64,000 nucleotides of DNA from Acanthosepion pharaonis (GCA_903632075.3 CAHIKZ030005641.1:424501-488500), one strand, 5' to 3'; positions 1-10,815 are shown, counted from the stretch's first letter. Numbers and translations are program-made. Notes: generated by a model from the letters alone, not told the origin.

Positions 1-1305
1 TCATTATTATTATTATTATTTCCTTTGATTTCAGGTGTGTACTCATTTCTTTCCGGGCCCCGACCAGAGATCTAAGTTCAGATATGGCATCATGATATTC
101 TCCACTGAGCAATTTAAAGGGAAAAAAAAACAAAACAAAAAAAGTTACACAGATAAAAGCCATTCGTAAGGCTCAAGCTGTATTTTTTTTAAGGCATAAG
201 CTACCTGGTCTGTTGGAATCATTATTATTATTATTATTTCCTTTGATTTCAGGTGTGTACTCATTTCTTTCCGGGCCCCGACCAGAGATCTAAGTTCAGA
301 TATGGCATCATGATATTCTCCACTGAGCAATTTAAAGGGAAAAAAACAAAACAAAAAAAGTTACACAGATAAAGCCATTCGTAAGGCTCAAGCTGTATTT
401 TTTTTAAGGCATAAGCTACCTGGTCTGTTGGAATCATTATTATTATTATTATTTCCTTTGATTTCAGGTGTGTACTCATTTCTTTCCGGGCCCCGACCAG
501 AGATCTAAGTTCAGATATGGCATCATGATATTCTCCACTGAGCAATTTAAAGGGGAAAAAAACAAAACAAAAAAGTTACACAGATAAAGCCATTCGTAAG
601 GCTCAAGCTGTATTTTTTTAAGGCATAAGCTACCTGGTCTGTTGAATCATTATTATTATTATTATTTCCTTTGATTTCAGGTGTGTACTCATTTCTTTCC
701 AGGCCCCGACCAGAGATCTAAGTTCAGATATGGCATCATGATATTCTCCACTGAGCAATTTAAAGGGAAAAAAAAAAAAAAAAAGTTACACAGATAAAAG
801 CCATTCGTAAGGCTCAAGCTGTATTTTTTTAAGGCATAAGCTACCTGGTCTGTTGGAATCATTATTATTATTATTATTTCCTTTGATTTCAGGTGTGTAC
901 TCATTTCTTTCCGGGCCCCGACCAGAGATCTAAGTTCAGATATGGCATCATGATATTCTCCACTGAGCAATTTAAAGGGAAAAAAAACAAAACAAAAAGT
1001 TACACAGATAAAGCCATTCGTAAGGCTCAAGCTGTATTTTTTTTTAAGGCATAAGCTACCTGGTCTGTTGGAATCATTATTATTATTATTATTTCCTTTG
1101 ATTTCAGGTGTGTACTCATTTCTTTCCGGGCCCCGACCAGAGATCTAAGTTCAGATATGGCATCATGATATTCTCCACTGAGCAATTTAAAGGGGAAAAA
1201 AACAAAACAAAAAAGTTACACAGATAAAGCCATTCGTAATGCTCAAGCTGTATTTTTTTTAAGGCATAAGCTACCTGGTCTGTTGGAATCATTATTATTA
1301 TTATT
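1..1305 (-). repeat. Tandem array, six ~214-bp units made from a LINE 3' tail
   Basis: Six near-identical units follow one another, with the landmark TTTCCTTTGATTTCAGG near 21, 237, 449, 663, 878 and 1091, a spacing of about 212-218 bases. Every unit begins with an (ATT)n run and contains CCGGGCCCCGACCAGAG, CACTGAGCAATTTAAAG and a variable A-rich run. The array runs off the left edge and ends near 1305 in a last (ATT)n run followed by unrelated sequence. On the minus strand each unit resembles the tail of the restriction-like-endonuclease LINE copy at 31840-31990, which has matching segments in the same order and also ends in an AAT-rich run. The short minus-strand frames (recurring residues VENIMMPYLNLDLW) carry that homology but are interrupted, so I do not call a gene. 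Confidence 0.9.
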
Positions 1306-1362
1306 ATTTTGGACATCCATTTGTTTAAAATTTGCAGAACTATTTTAGATATTTCTAGCAGG

Positions 1363-1492
1363 ATATTCACTTATAGGCAAATACCTTTGGGAAAGTTAGG
1401 AATCCCACCACTTCTATTTCACGCCCCTCCACTATAGGTTAATTAGTAGCACATGTATCCTTAAAATCGTTATTATCTACAAAAATGTCTTA
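1363..1492 (+). mobile_element. SINE 3'-body fragment
   Basis: The stretch contains AATACCTTTGGGAAAG, a TATAGGTTAATTAGTAG segment and then a TCGTTATTATCT-like end. The same blocks occur in the same order in the complete copies at 36330-36650 and 42690-43025. The 5S- and tRNA-like heads are missing, so this is a 5'-truncated copy. A pure (AT)n tract follows directly. Confidence 0.6.
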
Positions 1493-1493
1493 C

Positions 1494-1494
1494 A

Positions 1495-1540
<46 letters not shown>
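1494..1540. repeat. (AT)n microsatellite
   Basis: About 45 bases of uninterrupted AT dinucleotide. It lies at the 3' end of the preceding SINE fragment, a position where several SINEs in this window carry an (AT)n tract. No gene is visible from here to about 2320; a CT-rich stretch occupies roughly 2070-2120. Confidence 0.95.
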
Positions 1541-1541
<1 letters not shown>

Positions 1542-2319
1542 GACAATAAATAACCTGTAAAAGATTGATAAGACGTTAAAATACGAAATTTAAATCAAAC
1601 AGGATGTGGATCTATGGCCATTTTTCTTCTCCCTGTGTAAATGAAAGTATGAAGTATTTGTGAGGAAGAGAAATATATATTAAGCTTTTTGAACCTTGCA
1701 TTTAGTTTCAACCAAACCCTGACGACTGTTTCACAAAAGAGAAAACCGCATTTATTTATACCGCAACCATTCAACATTGATATACTTTAAAGAGATTAAA
1801 ACATGCTTACCCTCACCTAACATGAAATTTGAAGATCATTTTGCTGGATTTATGGTTGATCCGAAATAATTAATAAAACAATCAATTTCTTATTGTTTTT
1901 TTATTAACAGAGAAATACCCTTTTATTAGTAATTTTTTTTTAACATGCCTCTTCACAAATTGTAATTTAATATAAGAAAACATAAATATTTAATTAATAT
2001 TTGCCCTTAATGATATGATCATGACCGCAAATTCACTTTTGATTTTATTGAATTAAGAAACAAAAATACTCTCTCCTTCTCTCTCCCTCTCTATCTCTCT
2101 GTCTCTCTCTCTTTCTCCCTCTTTGTGTGTGTGTCAAATTCATGCGATATCTTTTCTCACCAATTCTGAATCATGGTTCAACTAAATACATGATCGAAAA
2201 AGCTATTAATTATGGGCAGAATTTATTCCACGAATATGAACACAATTATATCTATACACGATCATCAAATTATAATTGGTTCTCTGACACATTCTTTAAG
2301 TGCAGAGGCTAATCCTATC

Positions 2320-2609
2320 CAATAAATAACACTTCAAATATATTATACAGTTACACATTTCAAAGCCCATTCTAGGGAGAAGCCTCTACTCCAAATATAT
2401 TATACAGCCACTCCTTTCAAAGCTCATTCAGTGCAATAACCATCATTTCAAATATATCAAGGTTTACTTTCGAAGCTTATCCTATGGAGTTGTCACCACT
2501 ATTATAAATTTACACATTTCAAATCTCACCCCATTCAATTAACGCCACTTCAAATATATTAGAGCTACACATTTTAAAGCTCATCTTATGCAATAAACTC
2601 CACGTCAAA
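2320..2609. repeat. Diverged minisatellite, left part (~60-66 bp unit)
   Basis: Units share CACTTCAAATATATTATAC, then ACACATTTCAAAGC, then CAATAACCTC-like sequence, at intervals of roughly 60-66 bases. The array resumes at 3390 after an inserted Helitron, so the two parts were once continuous. Units differ by substitutions and small indels, which suggests an old array. No coding capacity is seen. Confidence 0.8.
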
Positions 2610-2630
2610 TCTCTATCTATAAAAGGCAGG

Positions 2631-2674
<44 letters not shown>

Positions 2675-3389
2675 CAAATGCACGCCCGCAATTTTCGACG
2701 GATTTGCACCAAAATTTACATGCACATGCTCCAAGTTAGCGGAAAGGCCAATACCAACATTGCATTGCCCAACTCCCACCGATAGTGGAAATAATCGATT
2801 TTTCATGCTTCTACGGCAGTTTTCATGTAATTTGTGGCCATTTTCTACTGGCCAGAGTGAGAGCCTATAGCTGGCTGCCACGAATAGGCAGGAACATTCT
2901 ATTGGGCAGTGTGAGAGCCAACAGCTGACTGACACGAATGTTAACTAGTATGCTAGCATGCAAAAAAAATCGATTGCTGCATTCGTCACAAGTGGGAAAA
3001 ATTTAAATCTACATAGCACTTTACTTCAATTGGCTCATTCGCTTGCTTAAACTCAACGTTGATACTGATTCCGCAGAACTTGGTTGGCTGTGAAAAAGTA
3101 TTTGTTGTTAACATTCTTTTTTCATTCGGTTTTTCCAGTTATGAGTCCATTTTTAAAGCTGATCGTTTTGTGTTCATTTTGTTTAGTTCTTTTTTCGTAA
3201 CAGATTTAATGTTTAGTATAGAGCTCAGAAAAAATTCGCAGTGTGAGATAGGCAAGAAGTAAGGCATGTAGCAACATTAGCACGGCATAGGGCACTCCTT
3301 TAAAGGCAAGCAAGTCAAGTGATAGCGATTGCTGTATGAGTTGTATGATTTTTGAATCAAGCACGGGCAACGCCGGGCCATGCTGCTAG
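2610..3389 (+). mobile_element. Non-autonomous Helitron (780 bp)
   Basis: The element starts TCTCTATCTATAAAAGG and ends GGGCAACGCCGGGC...CTGCTAG. That matches the known animal Helitron pattern of a 5' TC start and a 3' GC-rich hairpin shortly before CTAG. It sits between A and T of the flanking minisatellite: host CACGTCAAA on the left and TATATTATA on the right rejoin into a normal minisatellite unit with no target-site duplication. A (GT)n run lies at 2632-2672. No Rep/helicase coding is present, so it would need an autonomous partner. Confidence 0.85.
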
Positions 3390-3575
3390 TATATTATAAC
3401 TTTACACATTTCAAAACTCATCCAATGCAATAACCTCCATTTGAAATATATTATACAGCTACTAATTTTAAATCTCATCTTCTGCGGTAACCTCCACTTC
3501 AAACATATTATGCCGCTACTTCTTTCGAAGACCAATCATATAACCTCCACTTCATAAATATTTAACAGTTATTCA
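3390..3575. repeat. Diverged minisatellite, right part
   Basis: This continues the array at 2320-2609 beyond the Helitron, with the same TATATTATA, ACACATTTCAAAA and AATAACCTCCA blocks over about three units. It fades into unique AT-rich sequence near 3575. The unrecognised open frame at 3656-4111 is not supported as a gene, because most of it overlaps Penelope-terminal sequence. Confidence 0.75.
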
Positions 3576-3819
3576 TTTAGTGCCCTAGTTATTTAAACTC
3601 CTTTTTACTGATGCTAAGTATAAGTTAAGATTTTGTTTCCATTTTCTCTAAGTCTATGATATCCTCAGCATCCTTATTTAGAACCGTTTCCGTGTCCTTA
3701 GTTCTTTTCGTTTTAATTAAAAACAAAATACTACATTGCCATATTCATGACGTTACGGTTATTGTACACTCCGAAAATATTTGTTGGAATTTCGAAAAAA
3801 GCCTTTTATTTAGTCCACG

Positions 3820-4090
3820 AATTTTTCGAATTCCACGTGCCATGCCTTTATATATCGCAGTTTTAGTTAATTCTCACCAATTCTCTCTGCTATGGCCAAG
3901 GGTTGAACCCACAACTCTTTGGTTTAAGTCACTTCTGGATCAAGGCCAGAGCATAAAATGGCTGAAACGACGTGAATATGGTAATAAGGATGAAGATAAT
4001 GGTTCGAACAATGTAAATAGTATAAATAGTTACAATATCTCAACTCATAAGTATAGACAGATGTTAAAATTTGTTAAAATTTGTCAAGTA
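3820..4090 (+). mobile_element. Penelope-like element terminal fragment with inverted junction
   Basis: Bases 3945-4090 align with the terminal repeat at 58844-58969: ATCAAGGCCAGAGC, GGCTGAAACGACGTG, AATAAGGATGAAGATAATG and TAGACAGAT occur in the same order. Bases 3828-3850 (AATTCCACGTGCCATGCCT) match the reverse complement of the segment near 58775-58800 of the same element. The two parts are therefore in opposite orientation, a rearranged form also seen at 58.3-59 kb. It abuts the mariner remnant. Confidence 0.6.
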
Positions 4091-5215
4091 CATAGTCTCC
4101 ATTGTTTCTAACAAGTCTCTCCCATCGTTCTACAAGTTTGTCGATGCAATTATTTTAGAAACTTTTATTTTATTTATTTTTTTTTTTTTTTGGAAGACGC
4201 ATGTTTTTGATTGACTGTACAGAGTCAATTTTTGTCAACTAAATTGTTCTGTAAAAGCTGGAATAAATGAAAATGCGAAGGAGCCAAGCCTGGCGAATAA
4301 GATTGTTGCTGGAACGATTCCCATTTTAAATCTTCAAGCCTCTGTACGGTATGTTTTGAAACATGTGTGGTCGTGGTGGAAAATGACACCTTTTTTATTG
4401 CCCAAAATCGACCGTTTTTCTTAAATAGCTTCCTTTTGTCACTTCTATAAATATTTTCACGGCAATTTTTCTAATGAGTTTTCCTTGTTGGTAGCTCGAC
4501 TTCACGAATTTAAGCGCAATGCTAGATTGGCAGATAGGTGGAGATTGAGATTGGTAAGTTGGTCGCCATACTTCATTGCAATTATTGTTTCACAGACTGG
4601 AAGAATCTCAAAGCGAATTACCCCTTCCTCTGTAGTCCTACCATATGAACAACAACATATTTATTGGATGCAAGCCTACTTTAGACATGAGTTTTGTGCA
4701 TTCCCAAGTTTGTTTCCAGTCCCGTTTGCAACGGACATGATAAAATGGTCCATTTTACATCGCCTGTGACTATTTTGTCCAAGGAAGAACAACTCCTTTT
4801 CGTGGAGTAACACAAAAGGAATCCAAGCACAAAGATGATAGAGCTTGTTTTATTTCGTCAGAGTATCTGGCACCCACGTGACGAGCTTAGAACCGAACTC
4901 TCTTTAAATCGCGAAAGGCAGTTGTGATATCGATTTTCAAACTGTTAGTAATCACTTTCGTCGATAGCTATCGGTTTATTCTCTACGATGGATAACAAGC
5001 AGAGTGTAATCATCGGCGTCCGAATGTCATCCGGAACATGGCTGATCGTTTAGAATAAAATGATCCTGACGAAATATTCCAAACCGAAGACTTGGATCAC
5101 GATCTAATTAAACCTTGTGAGTGTTTTTGTTGCACTTGCAATGCTTGCACCTTTCTGAAATTCATAAAGCATAATATGGCGAAAGTGCAATTTGTGATCC
5201 TCCAACATTAAGCCA
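4083..5215 (-). pseudogene. Degraded mariner transposase
   Basis: Minus-strand translation, with several frame changes, shows the parts of a mariner transposase in order. Near 5215 is the N-terminal helix-turn-helix start (HFRHIMLYEF, then FILNDQPCSG). Near 4760 is the first catalytic block, LDKIVTGDVKW. Near 4385 is VIFHHDHT, corresponding to the family's HHDNARPH second Asp. Near 4280 is SPGLAPSHFH, corresponding to PDLAPSDYH, with the third Asp replaced by His. Near 4140 is the C-terminal KLVERWERLVRNNGDYV. The length, about 1.13 kb, fits the usual family length of around 345 residues. Frameshifts, stops and the lost third Asp make it non-functional. Terminal inverted repeats were not located. 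Confidence 0.88.
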
Positions 5216-5289
5216 TTCATTTCTGGACAAACGTCAATATTTCAACAAAGTCTGACTCACAACCAACTGAAGCAAGGTTTCAATCTAGA

Positions 5290-6055
5290 ACACAGCAGGG
5301 ATCGGCACCAAAATAAACCCTAGTGTCAATTTGCGGTCAGTTTATATTAATAATGAAAATCAAGCAGGAAATTTTGTAATGATAAGATATGAACTACTAG
5401 ATTGTTAAAGAATTAAAATATTAATTTTCTGCAGAAAAATAACTACCACGGAAGAAATATATTGTCATGAAAAATACTGTACTTCTGAAATTGCAAGAAA
5501 ATAATACGTTATAATGAAAAAAATATTTAAGTCCTTAAGTATATACGTCATTATTTAATAGTAAAAATTAAATTTATTATATAATATCAATGAATATTAA
5601 TTATTTAAAACCCTGTATTTTATTTGAAAGATAAAACGTTGAATTAGTATGGATATAGGATACTTATATAACGACTTGAATAAATATTTTTACGTTAAAT
5701 TTAAGAGAGTTTGACATATTGATCATATTAGACTTTTTATATTTACAATTAACACAACATTAATTCTGATATTTCTTTTAGATTTTACTTTTCTATTTTT
5801 TATATATTTTAATTCTGATTTAATTAAATTTTCTGTATTTTCTCATATTTGCTACGTTCAGCGTAATTCTAATTGAAAGTCATTACTGGGATTGTGTTGC
5901 ATCAGATTAAAAAAGATATTATGGAATCTCGTGTGTGAGTTTTCTTTACAAACTCCAATCTTAAAAAGTAGAAAGAAAATTATTATATATCCTCCTTATC
6001 CTTATGATCATCACTTCATTTGTATCACACACCTTACTCATCTGCTATTTCACTT
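5290..6055. other. AT-rich stretch, nothing recognised
   Basis: The sequence is strongly AT-rich with poly-A and poly-T runs and no tandem order. Short open frames here look like chance frames, with no domain or codon signal that I recognise. Confidence 0.6.
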
Positions 6056-6059
6056 CCTA

Positions 6060-6215
6060 AGTAAGACGATAAACTACATCCAGCATTTAGGCCTCTGATC
6101 GCGAGGTTTTGAGGAACCTAGAACCAACTCTTAATTGCTGTTGTTCTTAGGTCCAACGTGACCCGAGGTGGTAGCACCTGTTAGGAACCCAACTCTGGGC
6201 AAATAATTAATCCCC
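6060..6215 (+). repeat. Dispersed repeat D1, copy 1
   Basis: The segment shares ACGATAAACTRCATCCAGCA, CTCTTAAYTGCTGTTGTTC and GGTGGTAGCACYTGTTAG with 54660-54835 on the same strand and with 24490-24625 in reverse complement. The homologous stretch is about 140-170 bases. Its class is unknown: I see no tRNA-like boxes, no terminal inverted repeats and no protein domain. The region from 6220 to 6655 is AT-rich and otherwise featureless. Confidence 0.7.
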
Positions 6216-6659
6216 AAACTGTTGTCAAAACAGTATGAAAGTATAAAAATCGATTTTATGGTAATACTAGCAATACATTTTTGAAAAAGACATATTACAA
6301 GCAATATATTTTTAAAAAAAAAGAACATTACCAGTAATAAATTTGACTCTCGACAAAAAAAAACTCTTTACAAAAATACGTCAATGAAACGTACAAGCTC
6401 ATTTCTTACAAAGAATACATATTCTGTTCATACGAACCTATCCTAAAAATCTTGTCATTGGGGTGTTGATATGCCGTAAAACAAAATAAACCGAACAAAA
6501 CTAGCATTTTAAGAACAGCCCTCAAATTTTATATTGATTGTATTCTACTATTACAAATGTAGAAAATTTGGATTCGAAATAGTAACATTTATTTGGTCGT
6601 GAACACAGAACACTGGCGCCACAGATACGCAACTCTTTATCTCGGCAAGCAGACAAGTA

Positions 6660-7185
6660 TTCCCTATGAAAATCCGGACTAGCGGAAGATGCCTTCCAAA
6701 AGATAAACAAATACGAAGAAAACAGGTAAATTTCGTTAGAAAAAGAAAATACTACTAAAATTGCTATGTGATATCAATCCGCTTGTATGGCAAAAAATGC
6801 TGAACAATCACCTCACAGATTAACAAGAAAGTAGAGGCGACAGAAATGTGTTTCTACAGAAGGATACTGAGGATTTCATGAGTAGAGCAAATAAGCAATG
6901 ATGAAGGCAATACCTAGAATAAAAGAGGCACTATTGAAGATTACTCGACACGCAGTGAGGAATGAGAGCGTGAAAAACTTAATCCTCACAGGGAAAATCG
7001 AAGGGAAAAGATATAGAGGAAGGCAACGTGTCACCCAAGGTGACCAGATATTGTGAATGGACTACAGAACCGGGGATAGGAAGTTTTGCAAAGAGCGGAA
7101 TGTTGTTAAGTGCCACAAGGTATAGGAAGTTGTAGAGACTCACAATCGCCCTCATCCTGAAGGGACAATGTAGGTAAAAGTGTTG
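6660..7185 (+). mobile_element. LINE fragment (RT thumb/C-terminal region), plus strand
   Basis: Plus-strand translation in shifting frames gives DAFQKINKY, then CYVISIRLYGKKC, then VEATEMCFYRRILRIS, then RHAVRNESVKNLILTGKIEG and RYRGRQRVT. This order is typical of the region after the RT palm in an APE-type non-LTR element common in cephalopod genomes. Several stops and frameshifts make it dead. The 5' part, with endonuclease and catalytic RT, is missing, as expected for a 5'-truncated insertion. The LINE clade cannot be fixed by eye. Confidence 0.8.
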
Positions 7186-7629
7186 AGGGCTCCACCCCTT
7201 TTTACACAAATGGACTCACCCAGTATATACATTACTATGGCTACGTGAAGACCCAAAAGAGCAAGACCGAAGTGTCGAGTCCAGAGTGACAGAGTAAAAG
7301 GTTGTAGGTAACCGGAAGAGTGAGGGTGACGTAACAGCGTTGTAGGAGTCACAGTGAGCGAACACATAGACTCAGTAAGAAGTCATACAGCGATACTTCA
7401 ATACCAAAGACTGTATATATATTTTGATACTAACCCGTATTCCTGGAACTACTAACCTGCTTTACCAGTTTGCATTATTATTTAATTCATTATTTTCATA
7501 TATGGCGTTTATTATTTATTGGTACCGGATTTCAACCCGGAATCCACAACAAAAAGAATCCTCCATTAATACTGTGGGGTATTGTCAAGGAATTAATACT
7601 GCGGTGTTTTTAAATAGCACATTTAAAAT

Positions 7630-7730
7630 ATTATAGTGGTGAGACCAGGTTTGCCAGATCTCGCCTGTTTCAATCTCCTTTGAGCCGTGATGGAGGAGTT
7701 TCTGGCCAAGTGTTTGGGCTTCTACGTTTA
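7630..7730 (+). repeat. Dispersed repeat D3, copy 1
   Basis: This aligns with 8255-8345: ACCAGGTTTGMCAGATCTC, CTGTTTCAATCTC, GAGCCG and CCAAGTGTTTGGGCTTC occur in the same order over about 95 bases. The class is unknown. Two (TA)-rich microsatellites separate the two copies. Confidence 0.7.
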
Positions 7731-7952
7731 ATAATTGTTTAATTAGAATCTAGTATTGCGGTACAGATCTGGATTCAAGTAGCAAAATTATAGGGTAGGG
7801 ATAAAAAAAAGAAGAAATAAAATAAATTAAAAATAAAAATTGGAGAAGCAGAAATATTTTTTAAAACTCGTTAAACATGAAGGGATAGCGAATCAGGGGC
7901 GGGGTAACTTTTATATAAATAAGTATAAAAAAAACTGTAAGAACTAATTATA

Positions 7953-7954
<2 letters not shown>

Positions 7955-8022
<68 letters not shown>

Positions 8023-8093
8023 ATAATATTAAATATCTATAAAGGTAAAGATAAGAAAACTAAAGTAGCATCGTGTTGAAAGAGGAAACGATA

Positions 8094-8172
<79 letters not shown>

Positions 8173-8182
8173 TAGACAGACA
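7955..8182. repeat. (TA)n and (AT)n-(GT)n-(GA)n microsatellites
   Basis: A pure (TA)n tract covers about 7957-8018. After a unique spacer of about 75 bases, a compound tract covers 8096-8182: (AT)n, then (GT)n, then (GA)n. The apparent minus-strand proteins here are translated repeat (poly-IY and HT runs) and are not genes. Confidence 0.92.
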
Positions 8183-8254
8183 AAGAGAGAGACAAAGAGG
8201 AGGGGAAGCCTGTTGGGCTGGCGTAACCAAGGTGAACTTGATAGACCAAGCATC

Positions 8255-8345
8255 CGATGCAACCAGGTTTGACAGATCTCACCTGTTTCAATCTCATTTA
8301 AGCCGCGAGGGAGGCGCCTCTGACCAAGTGTTTGGGCTTCACTGT
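8255..8345 (+). repeat. Dispersed repeat D3, copy 2
   Basis: Second copy of the block at 7630-7730, sharing CAGGTTTGACAGATCTC and CCAAGTGTTTGGGCTTC. A moderately GC-rich stretch of unknown class follows to about 8510. From 8520 to 8970 I see nothing recognisable. Confidence 0.7.
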
Positions 8346-8971
8346 CGCGTAGAGTTGTCCCCTAAAATCTAATTCACGTAAATAGCCGCCCCTTACTCTC
8401 TTTGGCTACTTTTCAGGTATAGACTGGACCTTCACAGCCATCAACGCCATCGTCACTAGAGAGGAGAAAGAGAAATACAGAGATGACGACGAACAGGTGT
8501 CGACTAGTTCTTAATTTTATCATAAAAAGTATTTTTTCTGATTTTTGTAGGATAAATAAAAAGATACAGAGCTTTTACGTGAAAAATCGAATTAGAAGAT
8601 TGATATTAAAAAAATGTTTGTCTCTATGAGAGCAAAATTTGGAAGTTACATTGATAGAAAATCACAAGGTAATTATAGGACTAACTACATAAAAGCTGAG
8701 TATCATCTACCATGTATTCAATTGTGTAAGCAGAATAACATTTTTATTACGTCAAAGCTCCCAAGAAAAATCAAATTTCGTCATTAAATGACCCATAAGT
8801 AATATGGCTATATCATTAAACAAACAAATCGATCAAACCAGAGGTATTCAGAAAGCTAGCAGACTTGCCAATTGCTAAAGTTTAAACGTATTTTGTGTCA
8901 TGTTCAAACATCCCAAGAGGTTTCTAGAAGAATACATGAAATCTCAGTGGACATGTGACATGTCGATTCTT

Positions 8972-9224
8972 AAGAGCAATTTAGGTGTGGCACAAGATAG
9001 AAAGTATGAAGAACACAGTGAAGATCGAACTTACAACTCAGTCGTAATTGTTCTATCGAGACAAGCTTGCTAACCATTGCACCACGACACGGTGCCCTGA
9101 TTTTTTAAGCACAGCTTAGATGTGTCACAAGGCCCCAACTATGGGTCACCCAGTGAGGATCGAACTCACTACTCAGTCGTAATGGTTCAAACGAGACAAG
9201 CTTGCTAACCATACGTCACAGTGG
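8972..9224 (-). mobile_element. Dimeric tRNA-derived SINE
   Basis: Two head-to-tail units of about 124 bases lie at 8972-9094 and about 9100-9224. Read on the minus strand, each has an A-box-like segment (ATGGTTAGCAAGCTTGTCTC) followed by a B-box-like segment (AGTTCGATCYTCACTG), the pol III arrangement of a tRNA-derived SINE head. Both units share GCTAACCAT and a TTTAGRTGTGNCACAAG-like tail on the plus strand. No intact cloverleaf is evident, so I do not call functional tRNA genes. Confidence 0.75.
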
Positions 9225-9424
9225 CCACAATAAATAATGCATTGTGTCTCCGTCTATTATTTATGAATACAATAATCGCATTAGATGGAAAAAGGATGGC
9301 TGTATTGTCGACTAGTGACAGTCTATTCCAGCTTGGCCCATTTCAATATTAAATTTGATAGTTTTAACCGTTAATTTTAGGTTAATAGTTTCTTCACCCA
9401 CAATATTGATTGTTGAACACTTTT

Positions 9425-9705
9425 CCAACATTAGTGTCAATTTCTTTGATATTCCAGATCCCTTTAAGACGTGGGCGGTCATAGCTCTCCACAAATCGCA
9501 GTCCATTGTTACTCTTAGCCATTTACACAAACTCTTTAAATATGGTATCGTTTAATATGCCATGTGCATATCTATTTCTCTAAACCATCTTTTTTTTTTG
9601 TTATAGTCCTTAAAAATTTCAATTTTCTTTCTAGTGTAAAGCGTATCTGCATTTCTGTTTCCATGTTCTCTAAAACTTTGTCGTTGTTCAGTCCATGGTA
9701 TGTGT
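9425..9705 (-). mobile_element. LINE C-terminal fragment, minus strand
   Basis: The minus strand encodes DLWRAMTAHVLKG, matching the very end of the LINE ORF family seen repeatedly here (also 25000, 57040 and 62740). Regions upstream on the minus strand, up to about 9705, align with the RT thumb of the other copies but carry stops. The fragment is 5'-truncated and abuts dispersed repeat D2. Confidence 0.75.
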
Positions 9706-9960
9706 TGTAAAGTAATTTTCACAGTGGAGGCTTGTATTTTACTGAGTCGGTCTTAAAAGGGTCCGACGTATAAAACTTTAGGAACTTGAAATAATAGTTA
9801 ATGACGCAGCAATCTAGTTGTGGTGGTTGATACTTTAATGTCCGACATCGACTGACTCACACAACTCACTGAGCTCCACTGGCGACTGCTACTACTACTA
9901 CTACTACTTATCTGTGGGAGAGTCTATTTACAATAGAAATAGGTACGTTCTGGTATAACA
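9703..9960 (+). repeat. Dispersed repeat D2, copy 1
   Basis: About 260 bases are shared with 33825-34090 at high identity. Shared blocks include GTGGAGGCTTGTATT (one base differs in copy 2), AAAAGGGTCCGACGTA, GTTAATGACGCAGCAATC, TAGTTGTGRTGGTTGATAC and TGTGGGAGAGTCTATT, with a short (CTA)n run near the end. The element type is not identified; no protein homology, TIR or pol III boxes are evident. A solo LTR or a MITE is possible. Confidence 0.8.
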
Positions 9961-10229
9961 ATATTCTCAACATCCTTCTGTAGAACCACAAAATTTAAAT
10001 ACAATGTCAAAAGTTATCTTCGGTCTCCTAAATCTGTTTTTTTACTGTTCTTTACGATTCTTACTTCTCAGTAAGTCCTCGCATCCTTGCTTCTGCTGAA
10101 ATGATTGAAGAAATAAATAAATAAACTCACCTAGCCTAATTTATAACCCATACATAAAACCACCTATCCCCCTGGTATACGCTTTGTTGCTACAACGGCT
10201 TCGGTTCGATCGCATACCACTATCGCAGA

Positions 10230-10404
<175 letters not shown>

Positions 10405-10755
10405 ATTATTATGGGATCTTACCCATAATAATAATAATGGACTATTCCATACTTAATAAATACTGCGCCTCAGGAGTCAGTTGGGTCAGTAGTTCAAGTC
10501 GAGTCAAGAGTCGAGTCAGAGGCAGTCCGAAACAGAGTCGCGTTCAGACAATTACTGCAAGACATTGGAATAATGATACTGGTCGAGACTACATTGTTCT
10601 CTTTACTAGAACTGATTGTGCATACTAACACTTCTACTTCTCTGTATATATTCCTGTTTGTAATATATCTGTGTTATTCCATACCAGTATTCGCGTTCTT
10701 CAATAATTGGTTCTACCTTGGACTATTACCGTGCTACAAGGAATCGGACCATAAC

Positions 10756-10815
<60 letters not shown>
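10756..10815. repeat. (GATA)n microsatellite
   Basis: About 15 uninterrupted GATA units end at the left terminal inverted repeat of the MITE-like element that follows. Confidence 0.95.

Noticed and set aside
2519..2935. A 138-codon minus-strand open frame
   Set aside because: It crosses the Helitron boundary and its (GT)n tract (poly-HT), so it cannot be an ancestral coding frame.
3656..4111. A 151-codon plus-strand open frame
   Set aside because: Its 3' half lies in Penelope-terminal sequence shared with 58.8-59 kb and it shows no domain; it is a chance frame.
4485..4769. LHEFKRNARLADR in a plus-strand frame, like the jockey/CR1 HEFKR block
   Set aside because: The same bases on the minus strand are part of the mariner transposase between its first and second catalytic blocks, and no other jockey-type block lies nearby. 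The resemblance may be chance.
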